Assembly: GCA_963920665.1 (NCBI GenBank)
Contig: OY987268.1
Span: forward strand, 17,610,501-17,674,500
Reading direction: 5' to 3'
Origin: Straminergon stramineum
Lineage: Eukaryota; Streptophyta; Bryopsida; Hypnales; Calliergonaceae
Length of the DNA: 64,000 bases
Positions 1-13,126 of this stretch are shown here, piece by piece. The position numbers and the translations under genes are program-made. Positions within the stretch are counted from its first letter, which is position 1. Every line of letters starts with the position of its first letter. The notes below the pieces were generated by a model. That model had not been told where the DNA came from and searched no databases. It saw only the letters and a list, made by a program, of their open reading frames with translations.

Positions 1-787
1 TATTTGTTGGAAGACATGAATATCCATATGACACATGAACAAGCTATGAAGTTATCTTTAGTTTGCAAATTTTTCATCCAACTATCAATAATTTACTATT
101 ATTTGTCTTAGAAATCCTATTCATAATTTATATTATTTATTCTAATATTTTCCTTCTATTACCAATGTTTTAGACCTTATTTTTATTAATATCACTCATG
201 TTCACTAAAATTAAACCTTTTAATATAATTTTTGAAGTTTTTGTCTACAAAACAAGTTAAATGCAATCCTATTTTAGTTTCCACATTGTTTTCAAAGAAG
301 AAAAGATGCCCTCTAATTACAATCCTCCCTAAGATATTCACTATATACTTTTGATTGTTCTTCTAGAAAAGACATTTGATTGTGTTTATGAAAATATCTC
401 ATATGCATGTACTTCATGGTGTTATAGAAGACCAACCAAAATCAATCATGCACGTTTGGAGATGAAGAATTTGGTAACTCATATTCAAAATTTTCATTGT
501 TTACAATAATAGACAATTTCAATATCCAAATGCTTTTCCAAATTAATACATGGCTTTCAAACTGAGTCTTGTACAATCTTTCTTAAACTTGAAATAAATG
601 TCATATATAAATACTCTAATAATTCCTTTCCTTCATAAATTATAAACACAACAATATTATTAGTAAGAACTCACAGAAAATCTCACCGATTTCAATGAAG
701 AGTGCCCCCCCTCAAGCCGGGTCCGTTGCACAATTCCATGGAAAAATTCCGATTTCCCCACATCATTTGTTCCAGGTTGGCCGATTC
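1..787. other. AT-rich intergenic sequence
   Basis: No open reading frame, RNA gene or clear repeat was recognised. The sequence is AT-rich with very few CpG dinucleotides up to about 680, then slightly richer. Confidence 0.5.
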
Positions 788-1019
788 TACACTAAATAGT
801 GAAATTAGGTTGCCTTAACAATTAGATTGACTTACCCCCCAAAAGGTACTTTACAAGCCATCAAAGTCAACAAAAATTTCTACATATATTTCCATTTGTA
901 CAAATGAAGGTTCATGAATTTGAATTACAACAACACCTAATTCAAAACTAGTGTATTTTTGTAATGTAATATTAAGTATTTATATAGTGTGGGGCAACCT
1001 AATTTCACTATTTAGTGTA
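788..1019. mobile_element. MITE with 27-bp perfect inverted ends
   Basis: Bases 788-814 and 993-1019 are exact inverted repeats, beginning TACACTAAATAG and ending CTATTTAGTGTA. If the outer TA on each side is the target duplication, the element is 790-1017 (228 bp) with CACTA...TAGTG ends. A TA target suggests a Tc1/mariner (Stowaway-like) origin, while the CACTA ends suggest En/Spm, but the 3-bp flanks (CTA, TAA) do not match. The interior is AT-rich and non-coding, so this is a non-autonomous element. Confidence 0.7.
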
Positions 1020-4000
1020 AGTGCATGGAAGCGAGCCTGGAAGTCCGCTCTTCTCAATATCGTACTGTAGATAAAATCGAACATTCGGTCTCCGAGAATG
1101 GAGATTCTCGGCTCGAACCTGTGTGTCCTTTCCGAACTTAAATCTATCGTTACTTTGTAGTTTTGTACAACCTACCAATGAAAGGCATCTAGCAGAATCT
1201 GGTTCCATCAAAGGCTGCAATGAGATGCTTGGTGTTGAGGCAGATTCTTAAAATGGGCCCAGGAGCAAGACCAAGAATATTATACAAAAGAGGACGAATG
1301 GGAGGCCCTTCTAAAAACCGTCCCCGAGGCAGGAGAGCAGGAGGGTGGGGTCCAAGGACCACGCTGCTGGCTCCCTTTAAAACGGGAGCTCCAGCGACTT
1401 CATTCTCAAGTTCCAGGCCACCAAGAAGTTGTCTCTTGTCTCTTGTCTCATCACTCGTATTGGCCGTGTTTTGTTGTAGGGTCCCAGTCCGCTCCTGGGC
1501 CAGCACTCCCCTTGTCTTGTGACCCAGCCTCTACTTCACTTGGGCTGTAAGAGTGTGGCACCTTTACTTACCCAGAGCCTCGGCAAGGGAGTCAGTCTGT
1601 ACTTCAGTTATTTTCGGACTCTGTTACGTACACCAGATCGATCGTTGAAATATTGTTACATTTGCTGCTACCTTGGTGTTCACTCAATTCTTCAGGAGTG
1701 ATGAAGAACCTGGTTTTGTGTCAGCAAATGTCACCCTCGGACCCTGGGTTAGTTTCTGGTAAGTTATCTGGGAATTTGGTTACAGATATGAATGAATGAC
1801 AGCGAGAGAGAGCACGTTGGAATGCGTGCATGCAACGAGCATGGATTTGTTCTTGCGTGCCCTCTCCCGTCGTCATTGATCTTGTCTATGATTTATAACC
1901 ACCGTTTCTTTCATGATTCTGCTTTATTATTTATTTCGATTGATTCTATTGTCAATTTTGTGGAAGGTGTGATCGGATTCACTCGGGTTTGAAGCCGCAA
2001 ATTTAGGCAATCAGGGTATGTTTTTTCGGGGTGGGTGGGGTGGATAGGGGGATGATCGGTGTGTTTGAAGTGAGGTTGGTAACTTCATCTGTCTAGTCAC
2101 CGTTTTCATTGCTTGAACTTTTAATTTGTGGGTGTCTGCTTTGGAAGTCATCATTGTTAACCTTTGCCTTCAGGATTGAGTTGATTTGAAATACAGTTCT
2201 CTATGAAACAGATGCCATAGTTTTTTGAGTGGAGTGGAGAAATGGGATTACTACGGGGATTTTGATTGATCGGGTGGGCACCTAATTAGTCTCGATTAGA
2301 TATGCATAGGAAGAGATATGTCCAGTAGCTCTGTTAACACCAGTTGGTTGATGGCATATGTCCTGGTGGATGCATGAAGATCTCAACTTGATCATCTCTT
2401 CAAATTGTTGATTCGTCACTAACAAGAAATGATGATTATTGAAATAGAATTTTTTCTATTGAGTTGAAAATCATCTGTTACTGTCGTGGTTTTCCCTTGC
2501 AGAGGAAAATTCGTCCTCCGGAAGGAAGTGTGAATAACTGACGTTTGGACTACGTAAGCAGCCGGCCGGCAACAACAGCAGGAGGATCGGTTTTTGTAGA
2601 AACAAATGTAGAGGGAGCTTCTATCATCTTGTTTCCAGCATTAGGTTTGGAAAAGAGGTGTTGCATTTCACTACTTAATCTGATGTACATCCGATTTTGC
2701 AAGATGAGGCTAGCTGGCGCGAAGAATCATTTGATGTACTCATGCCTCTGTCTACATTTGGAAATGAATGTTGCAATCTCATACTTGTGCTCGCAGTGTA
2801 ATCCGGTGGCATCAGTAATTAGTTCAAATTTCCTCGACGGGAAGGTTCTCTCATTGTCCGCCTGATTCCGATTCTAGAGTGCTTGATATGCTGCGAACTA
2901 CGACAACTCATCGAAACCTCTGTCATGTGTCTTGCTGAGCTATCAGACTATCTGCACAAGATTAGTTTGTTTCTTGGAACTATCTCAGAAATCCCAAAGT
3001 GTAGTTCGGTATATCTGACGATCCAGCTATAGAAAGTTTTGAGGCTTGGAAATTCTGCCTTCTTTTGACTGTTCGGTTGTTCGCACACTTAGATCATGTG
3101 AATTCGTACCCATTCTCGGAGTAGCAGCATTGCAGAGAAGTGGAGAAGTTTTCATATTCATTCTCGAACTGGACATCATATATCCGCAGCAATTCACATT
3201 GCGTAGTAGAGTCTACTCTAGCTTTTGCAATTCCCGACAGCTAATAGATACTTAGCTATTCCAACAACAGAGACGGTTCCATAATTTGTCCTGCTCCGTT
3301 TCATGGCAATGCCATGTTGCAGAACTCATTATCCGATAGGCTAATGAGCCGTCTGAAGAGGCATATGTCCGAGCAGAAATGAATGAAACTCATGATTTTA
3401 GCACGCTCACCTGCTCAGTAGCTCAGAAGGGCGGGATCAGATTCTCTTTCAAAGTATTTTGATAACCGGGGATAGTCAGTGCATTGGAGACTCATCGTGC
3501 AGCTTTCGTATGTCAAGGAGGAGTTTGTAGAAGTCTCCCCCCAAAATTAAATGCTCTAGAATAAATGGAACTGGAAATCTGAAAAAGGAAAATCTCTGGG
3601 TATGTCCTCAAAGTTTGCAAGTGACGGTGACAGTTCAACTCTACTGCACTGGTTTCTTGTTCATCCTTGCGCAGCCTTCCTGTGACAACCAAATTCGATT
3701 AGGAGTTCGTCTACCACAGTCACGAGCAGTGCATGCAATTTTCCATTTCTCCAGTAAATACTGGATGGGAAAGAACCAACTTTGCAGACCTCAGTACGAT
3801 GATCCAACTACGGGTCAGAAGGTCGTTCTGGCTGCACTCAGGCACGTACACACGCTGTTTCAGACATGCTCCAATGAGATTGGACTAGTACATGTATGCA
3901 GCAAGCAAAGGCTGCTAGATACATAACGCCGATACGTAACGTCTCTAGAAAGCTCCTTTGTCGCTTGCAAATCTTCTGCCTAGCAAGCGTGCTAAAAGGG

Positions 4001-7000
4001 TAAGACCTTGCATGCAAGCGAACTACCGTACAAGAAGCGAGAGCAGAGAAATTAGTCAGCCATTGGAACCAATCTTCAGGTGGGCATGTTACACACTCCA
4101 TCACTAGGCCTTCAAAACCGTTCAAATAGCATTACAGCCTTGGCCCTAGCTATATGTCAGTACCACAACTAGGGCGACAGAATCAACGTCAATGTTGGAA
4201 ATCCTAATTATTGGAGGGTATGCCCAAACAGGACTTTCATTGCTTGAATCTGATTACGAGTCTTCAAAGAGAAGGATAACCCTGGCTGCAAAATTTAAAG
4301 TTTAGTTCTTGTCTTCATAATGCTGATATCTGTCACTGGAATATTAACAACTAATAGTCCGGGACTCTCTGTAAGGTGAGCAACACTCACTAAACACAGT
4401 TAATCTATACTCTGCGCAACTGGTTTGTTCCAGCAAGCAGCGAACTGGGTGAAATTTCTTACAGTTATACGAGCAGAAACCCGATTCGTGTACTCCCCAT
4501 GATGTTTCCGCGTTGCACCTTGCTCTTCAGAAGGATCTTTCAGCAAAGTAAGTTGAACTTGAACACAGCATCCAGAAAACTCACACAGGAAAAACTTCCA
4601 AAAAACGGTTCTAAGTTTCTTCCGCAGAATTTGCAACAAGAGATCGAGTTCCACTACCTCGGGAGCCTTACTTCCGTTCCAGCTTCCCAAAACTAGAAAG
4701 CAGGCTCACACCAAACAGTGACACTGCTAAACTCAAGGTGTAACGGTGTTAGTACCAATTGAGCTTAAAAGTGACAGCCCACTACTCTGCCACCCAGGTC
4801 AATATTCCAACCTAGGTACTTCTGCACTCTCAACTAATCAGAACCAGCCAGCAAGTCGATTTACTGAAACTCGTAAATCGTCACGGCAGTCCCAAGGTGA
4901 CAATCCAGTTTAGGGCAAACGGTGCTGAATGGGAAGTACGCCACTACTCAGAGATGTAACAGTACTATGAAGGCTCCTTCTGCGTTCCAACACCTCCAAG
5001 GCCACCATCAACTGACTGATAAATGAAAAACCAATTCAGACACTATGCCATAACTCGAACGTGAAGTTCTAGACTTCGACAGAATAATCAGAATGCACCC
5101 GCGGAGTCCTACATTCTGAAGTGCGTGAACAGAGTCGATACAACTACGCATGTCACTATTCACATCAAATAGAAAGTAACCATCTGACACAAAAGCAATC
5201 ATGAAGAGCAAGTCAGATCAACCTCCAGCAGTTAAATACTCTTGACTCGTGAGAAGTCCAAACGCTCGTTAATAGCATCTTTGCAGAATGCTCAAGGAAA
5301 CTACTCTTCCAGGTTGTAGAATCCACAGGTCATACAGTCAATACAGATTCGAGCCTCAAGTTGCATCACTTGCATGTTAATTAGACATGCCTAAGTTTTA
5401 CATTCGGAGCACAAGTTTTAGGCTGCCAGTTTTTCATTTGTGTTATTGACAGGACTTCAACACAAATAACGAAGGACTTGTATCCTTGGTCGTCTTCATA
5501 TGCCGTATTAGAGCATCCAGCTACTATGGATCTCTATTCCAGCATAATTATCAAGCATTCGATCTCGCTTAGAATGAGCTGACTGACACTTGCAGTAAGC
5601 ACTTACGTCTTCAGCTTGGGATTGCGTTTATATGCAGACCAGAAGGTGCACAGGTGTGAGAAACTTAAGGTTCTTGTCTCCACAACGTTCGATTGACGCG
5701 GTGGAAGTCAGAGTACTGGATGAGCTATACACCCCCCTGAAAGTTCTTGCAAATATGGAAATAGGTCCGACTTGAAGTTGAAAAGCTTTAGATACTTCTT
5801 GCAAGCGCGGGTCAGTGGCAATTGGACCATAGTGGTCCACTACTACACTAGATCCTGCATTAAGCAAAAGACCCAAACAGGAGCCTCTTCTGCCATTTGG
5901 TCAACGCATAGAATGGTTCACCCCTTCCCTGCGAATGCCAAGTCAAAAGAATGTCAGATAGAGAATGAAGCTGCAAAGCGTAATTTGAAATCAGCTCCAA
6001 GGAGAGTAGAACCAAGGAATACAACAGTAAATCTAGTAATACGAAACTTGTAGTCAATCGATATCAAAAACTAAAATAAAACATACAGAAAAGTAGAGCA
6101 TCACAATAGCAGATAATTCGTTACAACAGCGAAGTCCCTACTGATACCTCAGGTCGACAGCAGTCCTAGCTTTCAGAGCTCTAGCTAGGCCACTTGAGAG
6201 TCCTATTTTCCAGAGCTGTGGGGAGTTAAAGATTACAATTCTGGCGCTCTGAAGCGCGCCATGTTAACGAATATGGATGACCAGAACTGTAAATACAGAT
6301 AAAGTTACAACAAACTACGCCATTGTTTAAGGAAAGACAAGATGCACTCCATGAGATGAGGCCACCTAATCCGACTGGGAGTAACTGTGTGTGAATGACA
6401 CGTAGAAGAAACATATCAGCGGGTGACACATCTCAAACATTCTCCTGTGAGCGTGAAAGCCGCATCGAGTAAAATCCTAAAAGCTTCAAGAACTGAAGTT
6501 GATACGAAACAGCAACCACGAAAGTGCCCGCATTCTACTAAAAAATAAAATCTACGATATCACGTGTACTGTGCTAAGATGCAGATAAATCTTTTGACAT
6601 AAAGCATGGTCAGAAAATGCCTGGCAAACAGACAGGCCAGGCATGCTTCACAAGGTACTACCCAATCCATCATGAGACCCTGAAGGTGTAACTTTACCAT
6701 CTACGTTAGTAAGGTCTCAAGCTCCACATCCACGTTTCTGAATTTAATACAAACTGATCTCGGAATCACTCAAACCACAGCTAGCTAGAGTTTAATCCAC
6801 GGTTACAACACGTAGGTTCCCCTCCAAAAGCAAAATTTTAAGGGGAATATGCATGACCGACTTGGGAATTTAACAGAAGATTCAAATGACCGGACATGAC
6901 AATTTAGCAGAAGATTGGAAGCTGGTAGATTTCATTCCATGTACCTAGCCATGCAAACTCTGCAGTTGAGTGATTGTAAGATCTCCTTGTCTTGTTCTCA

Positions 7001-9180
7001 GAACCATGGTACTCCTCCAACATCACCTGGATATAGAATCATACCTGCTCCATGGAATTCATGTGCATATCCTGACAAAATCCAACGCAACCTGGCCACA
7101 CGGCACCTCAGCCTGGTAAGTCCCGGACTCAGCTAAATACGTGGGGCCTTGAAATTATGGTGAATGATCATTCGCCCGCTTTGTCCTCTCATTCGATCTT
7201 CTTCCAATACAACTATTTACTGACAACATCAATTTAACGCAACATCAACATCACTTTCGTTGAAGTGCTGCGATTTCAGCCCCAAAAATTGTGACATATA
7301 TGTACATAAAGGTCTAATATAATATCTATACAGGCATCGATTTAAATGGGAGAACAGGTGTTCTGAAAGGTGACAAAGTAATGGAATAGTATACCGCCAA
7401 TTTAATAATGTAACGAAATTGACGTTCTGAGTTCCTCTTGCAAAAAAAAACAAGGAAAGAAATGAAGGTTTGCTTGCAGGTGTTACAGATGGAAAGTCAG
7501 GACTTAAAGCTAAATTATCTACCTAATTATGTCCTCATTAGTAATTATTCAAGTCGCATGGAGACTCTGATCGTGCTGACCAATACTGAAATTGCGAAGG
7601 TTGCATGGGACTGTTGAACGCACAAGGTATTTGTTAAAAGTCTGCGATGTGGTCTCATTCGAACGTTCTCGTTACGGACAAAAATAATGGATGTCTCCCA
7701 GTCTTTAACCTTTTCCACCGAACTTGCTGCAATAGAAATCAAGATTATAATTCCTTTAAGTCAGTAACTCTATCCTGAATCAGACACTCAGACCCTAATT
7801 AACTAGCTAATGAAGAATTCATGCACATGATCCCCAATACTGATCATTGTTCGCTGCGACTTCACTGTGGTGAATTATAGTGCTCCATGAGTAAATCCTT
7901 GATGACAAGGAATTCGAAGTCACACTAAGATCGATATCCGGTTATCCCAATTGATAACACTGCTAGGCTGAATTGTAAATACATACTGGTGTGTTCACCC
8001 TACGGTGAAACTTTGAGTGGTCAAAATACTAAGGCTTAAATTTCAAGAAAGAAACCAACCAAAAGTTTAAAGTTACCGGAGAGCTTTCCCAACTGAAACT
8101 CAGCTAAGTAGCCAACAGAGAAAACTTGGTTTCTCTCTACAGGCAAGTTGATTTTTCGTAAGCATTCGAAGCCTTGCGAAAGACGTCCGGGCACATAACT
8201 CAAGTCCCTACCACAAATAAAAGCAGAGTCTAAAGCTATCTACGGTAGTGTGAACGCTTCCCCAGCTTCTCAAGAACGAGTGCACTGGTTCAATAGTAAC
8301 TAGTGCAAGGTCAAGGTGAAGTACCTGAAGTGACTGGATGAGTGTGCATTGCCTAAGCATGCTCATGCTAAAAGGAGTGCTTTACTAATAAGTTCTTGTG
8401 TTTTCCTCCCGTGAACTAGTATTCAGCCGCACAGTTTTTCTCAGGTAATTTTCCGAAGATGCCACCAAACTGAACTCCAGTTAACGACTCCGTCAGTCGT
8501 ATCGGTCTGCAGTACTTGAGTCCACGGAACTTAAAATTCTTGGTGATAAACTAGAATTTCTGTGGCAATCCTAGTAAGACCAGAGTCATTTATATTCCCG
8601 TTTGTATACATCAACGATTTTGATAGTAGCCTTGGCTACCAAGTGTGAGACTGTAACAAGCACAGTTCTTGGATTGTGATATATACTGACGAGTGAATAG
8701 CACACACTCATTCAACTAAATGATTTCAGCAACGTAAATGTGTTTCAGGCTAGACCCTAGTTCTACAACACAAGGTCCTTACGAAACGCAGGGAGAGCCA
8801 AGGCTTAACACATGAACACAGATTGTCCTTCAGTCTTCATCTGACCAGAGACTGATCTCTGCGCTGGTAGCTTCTCGGTCAGTGATTGCGGAGCCGGTTG
8901 TGGAGAATCAAAGTCCACCCAAAATCGAGACTACTACGTACGCTTCTTTCCCAACCGAGAAAGGTACTACACCTTAGAGAGATCAAAAAGCCTAGTAAGA
9001 GGGTTCACCGCAATACCACGTGGCCTTTCGAAGCTATTGGATTGGCTTTCAATGTGTAATATTATGTTTCTTCATTACATATGGATGTTTTGGTCAGTAT
9101 TCGGTTCCAGATGGTACCGTTTCCACTGAGACGATTGTTCGGTTAGTAAGCAACCAGTTGTTTCAGTGAAATAGTCTTTT
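1020..9180. other. CpG-containing region, no recognised gene
   Basis: About 8 kb with more CpG and more balanced composition than the transposon-rich stretches, resembling the gene islands further on. It has no open frame above about 110 codons and nothing that matches a family I know. 1220-1720 is GC-rich with many short C/G runs. A perfect 8-bp hairpin with a 10-nt loop lies at 6618-6643. It could hold non-coding transcripts, UTRs or intron-rich genes with short exons; none can be supported from the bases alone. Confidence 0.4.
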
Positions 9181-9199
9181 GTTCCATGAAAACTAAAAC

Positions 9200-9301
9200 G
9201 GCGGTATTCCACAAACTTGGCACTTTGAGGTTCAGACCGCGCGATCTGAAATCTACACCAGTCCTAGAAAATAAATGGAAAAATGGCGTATGAATACCGC
9301 C
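9200..9301. repeat. Short inverted repeat, possible MITE remnant
   Basis: GGCGGTATTC at 9200-9209 is repeated in inverse as GAATACCGCC at 9292-9301, about 100 bp apart. The ATGGCGGTA-type ends resemble the interior of the 9700-9834 MITE ends, so this may be a decayed relative. No target duplication is visible. Confidence 0.3.
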
Positions 9302-9699
9302 ATTATAACGAAATATCTGTTTAGAGCAATGCCGTCGTGTTCAAAGGTTCCCAAAAAAACTGTAGCTGAAGATAACTCACCTTATAACATGCCTGGCTGG
9401 TTCGGCCGCTGCCTACTGGACCCTGCATCCCTGAAGCAGATGTTTCCAGTTGGTCTAATAGGAAGACAACGAGAATCGGGGAAGCCTGGCGGTCTAGTTG
9501 GGGCACTGGAATACCAACGGTGTTGTGTGATTCCACAGGCATTTGCGGTTTGGCGAGGAGAGCCTTACCTAGCCATCCTCCATAGCCATACACACTTCAT
9601 TTCAGTCACGGAAAGTACGTCGAAGGCAGTAAAAGAATCTGGACGTCAGATCTTGGGCTAGCCAGAGATATCAAACAACTACGCAAAGAGAATACTCAT

Positions 9700-9834
9700 G
9701 GTGAATTTCATTAAAATGGCGGTAATATTGGGCCATTTCTGACATATTCCATGCCATTTTAATGGAATGTCATGCAATTTCTAACTTATTCTGCGCCATT
9801 TTACCGTAATGCCGCCATTTTAATGAAATTCACC
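9700..9834. mobile_element. 135-bp MITE with 8-bp target duplication (hAT-like)
   Basis: The element starts GGTGAATTTCATTAAAATGG and ends with the exact inverse; 23 terminal bases match perfectly. It is flanked on both sides by ATACTCAT (9692-9699 and 9835-9842), a perfect 8-bp target duplication. Eight-base duplications are typical of the hAT superfamily, although the GG terminus is not the usual CAGGG. It has no coding capacity. The perfect ends and duplication point to a fairly recent insertion. Confidence 0.85.
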
Positions 9835-9842
9835 ATACTCAT

Positions 9843-10426
9843 TTAGAATGGATTACAGACTTGGCATCGAGCACGCTAATAATGACTAAGTTACAGACCG
9901 CGCCGGAGGATCTCACAGGATTTCCCCCATTAAATAAAGGTTGTTCTAATGCTCTGACATTCCCTCCTTGACAGGGAGTCGCCCGAACAAGGCAAAGTTT
10001 TATTCTAACTTAAAGAAAAGGGCAGGGGCCTCCTCGGCCAGTCACTCCTCTCCAGATGGCTCTCAAGATATCTTTCGCTTCGCAAAATGTGCAACAGGTG
10101 ACATTGGCGAAATGGGGACCAACGTAAGAAGCACTTTTTTCTTGAAAGAAAATCTACAAGAAAGAGGGTACACAATCGGCCCTGCGTATCGCATGCTCTT
10201 CGCTAATAAGTGAGTAGAAAAATTTCTACCAAACACATCCAGGGGCGCTGCCTGTGTCATCGTCTCCGACGTCTGGAGCCAAACTAATGTTTCAGTCTCA
10301 GTCTCCGTGAATTGCCTGGCAAGAACTAGCAAGCACCACGCGGCTTCCATTTCGACTCACAGAAAGATTCCTGGTGGAAGTACTCCACTCCAGCATTGCA
10401 TCATCTGAAGCGTAAAATAGTGTTTT
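9843..10426. other. Intergenic, no recognised gene
   Basis: Short open frames of up to 95 codons exist on both strands around 9968-10350, but none shows a recognisable domain and they overlap each other on opposite strands. Composition is still CpG-containing. Confidence 0.4.
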
Positions 10427-10430
10427 TTAA

Positions 10431-11068
10431 CCCCTAAATGCGCAAGGCACCAGATTCTGGTGTTTTGAAAACTTTGAAGTTAAGTAAAATCCAACCAAAT
10501 TGCTATTATTAGTAGTTTATATTTTTGGAGAATTCTTTTTGAAGTCTAGTTTTAGGATTAAAAAGTTGATCTGAAAAATAAAGGATTATGATTTTTCTAT
10601 TGAAGATTTAGTGCAAGGATGCCCATTGCAATCTTGACTTCCTGTAGTGTTGAGGGCTCTTGAAAATGAGCCTCAAATACACTAAAATCTTGGAAGCAAA
10701 ATCGCATTAGAAATTCATTTTAAAAAATTGTAGAATAGATTTTGAAAAACCATAAATTGAATGGGGTTGTGCATGCTAGGCCCTATAACCTCATATTTTT
10801 TTAGTGACCAAATTTTTAGAGTTAACATGCAAAAAGTGAATTGAAAAATTTTCACAATTTTTACACCTTCATGATCAAACATTATAATCTTTTGATCTAC
10901 AAGTGATATTGTTATGTTTTCTTTTCCTATGTGATCTCTAACATGTCTAGTTTGACTTTGTATGGTTACAATTCAAAAGAAATTGGTACAACTTATGAAA
11001 ATGTTGACTTTTTGTTCAATTTAGAGCAAATTTCAAGGAGCTCCAAACAGGCCTTGGGCATTTAGGGG
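10431..11068. mobile_element. 638-bp TTAA-flanked element with CCCC...GGGG ends
   Basis: TTAA at 10427-10430 precedes CCCCTAAATG, and CATTTAGGGG ends at 11068 just before TTAA (11069-11072). The inverted ends match at 17 of 18 positions (CCCCTAAATGCGCAAGGC against CCCCTAAATGCCCAAGGC). A TTAA target with C-run termini is the signature of the piggyBac superfamily, so this looks like a non-autonomous piggyBac-like element. The inside is AT-rich without coding potential. TTAA is itself palindromic, so the alternative is a longer inverted repeat with another target; the superfamily call is inference. Confidence 0.6.
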
Positions 11069-11072
11069 TTAA

Positions 11073-12660
11073 GTTAAGCCCCATCTATACAATACAGCAA
11101 ACACATTTGGCTCAAGCTTTCCCATAAAGACAAGCTCCACCGATGTAGCCTATAGTGAGGGTGTAAAATTAGTATCACAACATTACACTATCACAACAAG
11201 AATTGAATGCATTACAAAAGTTGAAGATGAAAGCCATGTAATTGTGCAAGCATTTTCAGTATGCATTTTACCCTAGTATCCAAATTTCTTATAACCACTA
11301 CAGTTGTTGAATCCCCTAGTTTAATATCCTATCCCACAAGGTTGATACCTAAGTATGATCTTTGCCTTGCTTGGGCATTAGCAAGTAAATATCATCTCAT
11401 GGTAGTTGAGATCCAATAAGTGTTGAAAGGAGGCAAATAAAATATCCTCCATTTTGGAATGAGGGCTTTGGGTGATTTCTAGCCCTACCAATATCCTTTT
11501 GTTTTTGCATCCTTTGTTTTTAAAATGCAAATAGATTTTTTTCCACTTTCACTTGCTAACTTCGATCTAGTTGTTAGTTTTCCTCAATCATTGAGCATTT
11601 GAGTGTGACTACAAAACTTCTTTTTTGTGTACATTAGAGAAAATTTCAGCTAGCACTAAATTAAAATATTGTGGCTATGATAAATTACTATCACATGCAT
11701 CCACTAGTAGAAATAGGGGTTGTGTAGATTGTAGACTTGAGTTACTAAGGGGGGGTCCTAGGGTCCTACTTCCTAGTAAAGTTCAAAAAATTTAAATGAA
11801 AAATGAAATGATACTAGTAGGAATATTTGTAAATTATGAAGTGATGAATTGGTGATATAAATTTGAAAAATAAATGGGAATTTATGTGTATTTTCTAATC
11901 TAGGGTGATTGCAAGAAAGACTAGTACTAAGGTAGCAACACCCATAAACGTGACTATCTCCATAAGTGTGACCTATTTTGGTACCCATATCCATGGTTTT
12001 TTGTTCCATGACTAACCCCGTGACTAACAAATGTAGAAAAGTATTGGTCATGGGTGAGAGGTGCAATAGTTTTAGGTGTCAATGGGTTTGGAGATAGGTT
12101 CGACGGATGATGGAACTTACTTTTTCCACAGTATGGATGAATAAATTGAGAGGTGGATGGAACATGGTTGTTCGGCCGAACAACTCAACAACACGATAAA
12201 CACGACGTCCAACACGTCTAGTAGACCCCCTTGTCCGTCTAATAAAGTCAACTTTAAGGTTGACTTTCAAATAAAGCACTTTCTATTTTCAATCTTGCCA
12301 TATTTGAGTTTCATTTTATTGAAGTGCCTCAATTTAATAATCACTTGTTATATTCTAAATTATGGATTATAAATAAAGGGAGATTTCAAATTGTCTCTAT
12401 TGCTAGGATAAGGCCTTATGCGACAAAATTGTCTAGTGTATGCGACACTCGTCTTATACGACACATGACATCAGACGAACAATTTGACACCCGAATCCCA
12501 AAATGCGTTCGACAGAACAACCTTGGGATGGAGTAGCGGTTCAATAAAATTTGCAAGGTGGTTATGGGTCTCTTAATGGCATTTATACATTCAATATCTA
12601 GCAATCACATGCTAAATGCAAGTAGAAGTGGGGTTCAACTTGTCATTATTTGCAACTCAA
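11073..12660. other. AT-rich, CpG-poor intergenic sequence
   Basis: No gene was recognised. Short open frames in 11773-12604 have no recognisable content. A perfect 18-bp palindrome lies at 12167-12184. Confidence 0.45.
12167..12184. repeat. Perfect 18-bp palindrome
   Basis: GTTGTTCGG is followed directly by its complement CCGAACAAC. No function can be assigned; it may be a dimeric protein site or chance. Confidence 0.5.
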
Positions 12661-12662
12661 AG

Positions 12663-12839
12663 TGGCGGTTGTGTAATTAGAAACATTGGTTTAAGCTTCA
12701 TTGACAATGACGGTTATGTAATGACAAGTATTGGTTTAAGCATTAAGCCATGAGCGGCTACATAATTACAAGCATCGATTAAAGCTTCATGCCATGAGCA
12801 ACTACATAATTACAAACATCAATTAAAGCTTTAGGCAAA
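12663..12839. repeat. Minisatellite, four units of about 44 bp
   Basis: Diverged units start near 12663, 12709, 12752 and 12796. Each has a core like GGCTACATAATTACAAGCAT followed by GGTTTAAGC/GATTAAAGC and a CATGCCATGAG-type junction. Several differences are C/T or G/A, as expected from decay of methylated cytosines. It lies just upstream of the pogo-like pseudogene and may be a subterminal part of that element. Confidence 0.7.
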
Positions 12840-13126
12840 GAGTGTGGAGTGCTATTGCATGTGTAGTTCACTTTGTATGGGAGAATTCAATCCGTGCTTG
12901 GGAATTTACAGAAGTACACATTAGCAAGAGATGAGTGGCCATGTCGAGTGCAATTAGAGAAACACAACATTACTTTGAGAGCAATGACAATGACATTGTG
13001 CCAAAGACATAGGCGGAAGAATTACATTTTGGACTTAGAAGAGGTGCAACATGGTCTTCTTATCAACAACGCTATAGCAGTCACGAAATCAACAATCTCA
13101 AAGTGCATTATTAAATTGGTAGACCT

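Noticed and set aside
1090..1130. tRNA-like GGTTCGAGCC on the minus strand
   Set aside because: The sequences on either side do not pair into a T-arm or acceptor stem.
1189..1522. Overlapping 100-codon open frames on both strands in a GC-rich patch
   Set aside because: Arg/Pro/Gly-rich translations on both strands are expected from base composition; no domain or splice context.
9275..9661. 128-codon plus-strand open frame
   Set aside because: No recognisable family, overlaps a 90-codon frame on the other strand, and begins inside a repeat remnant.
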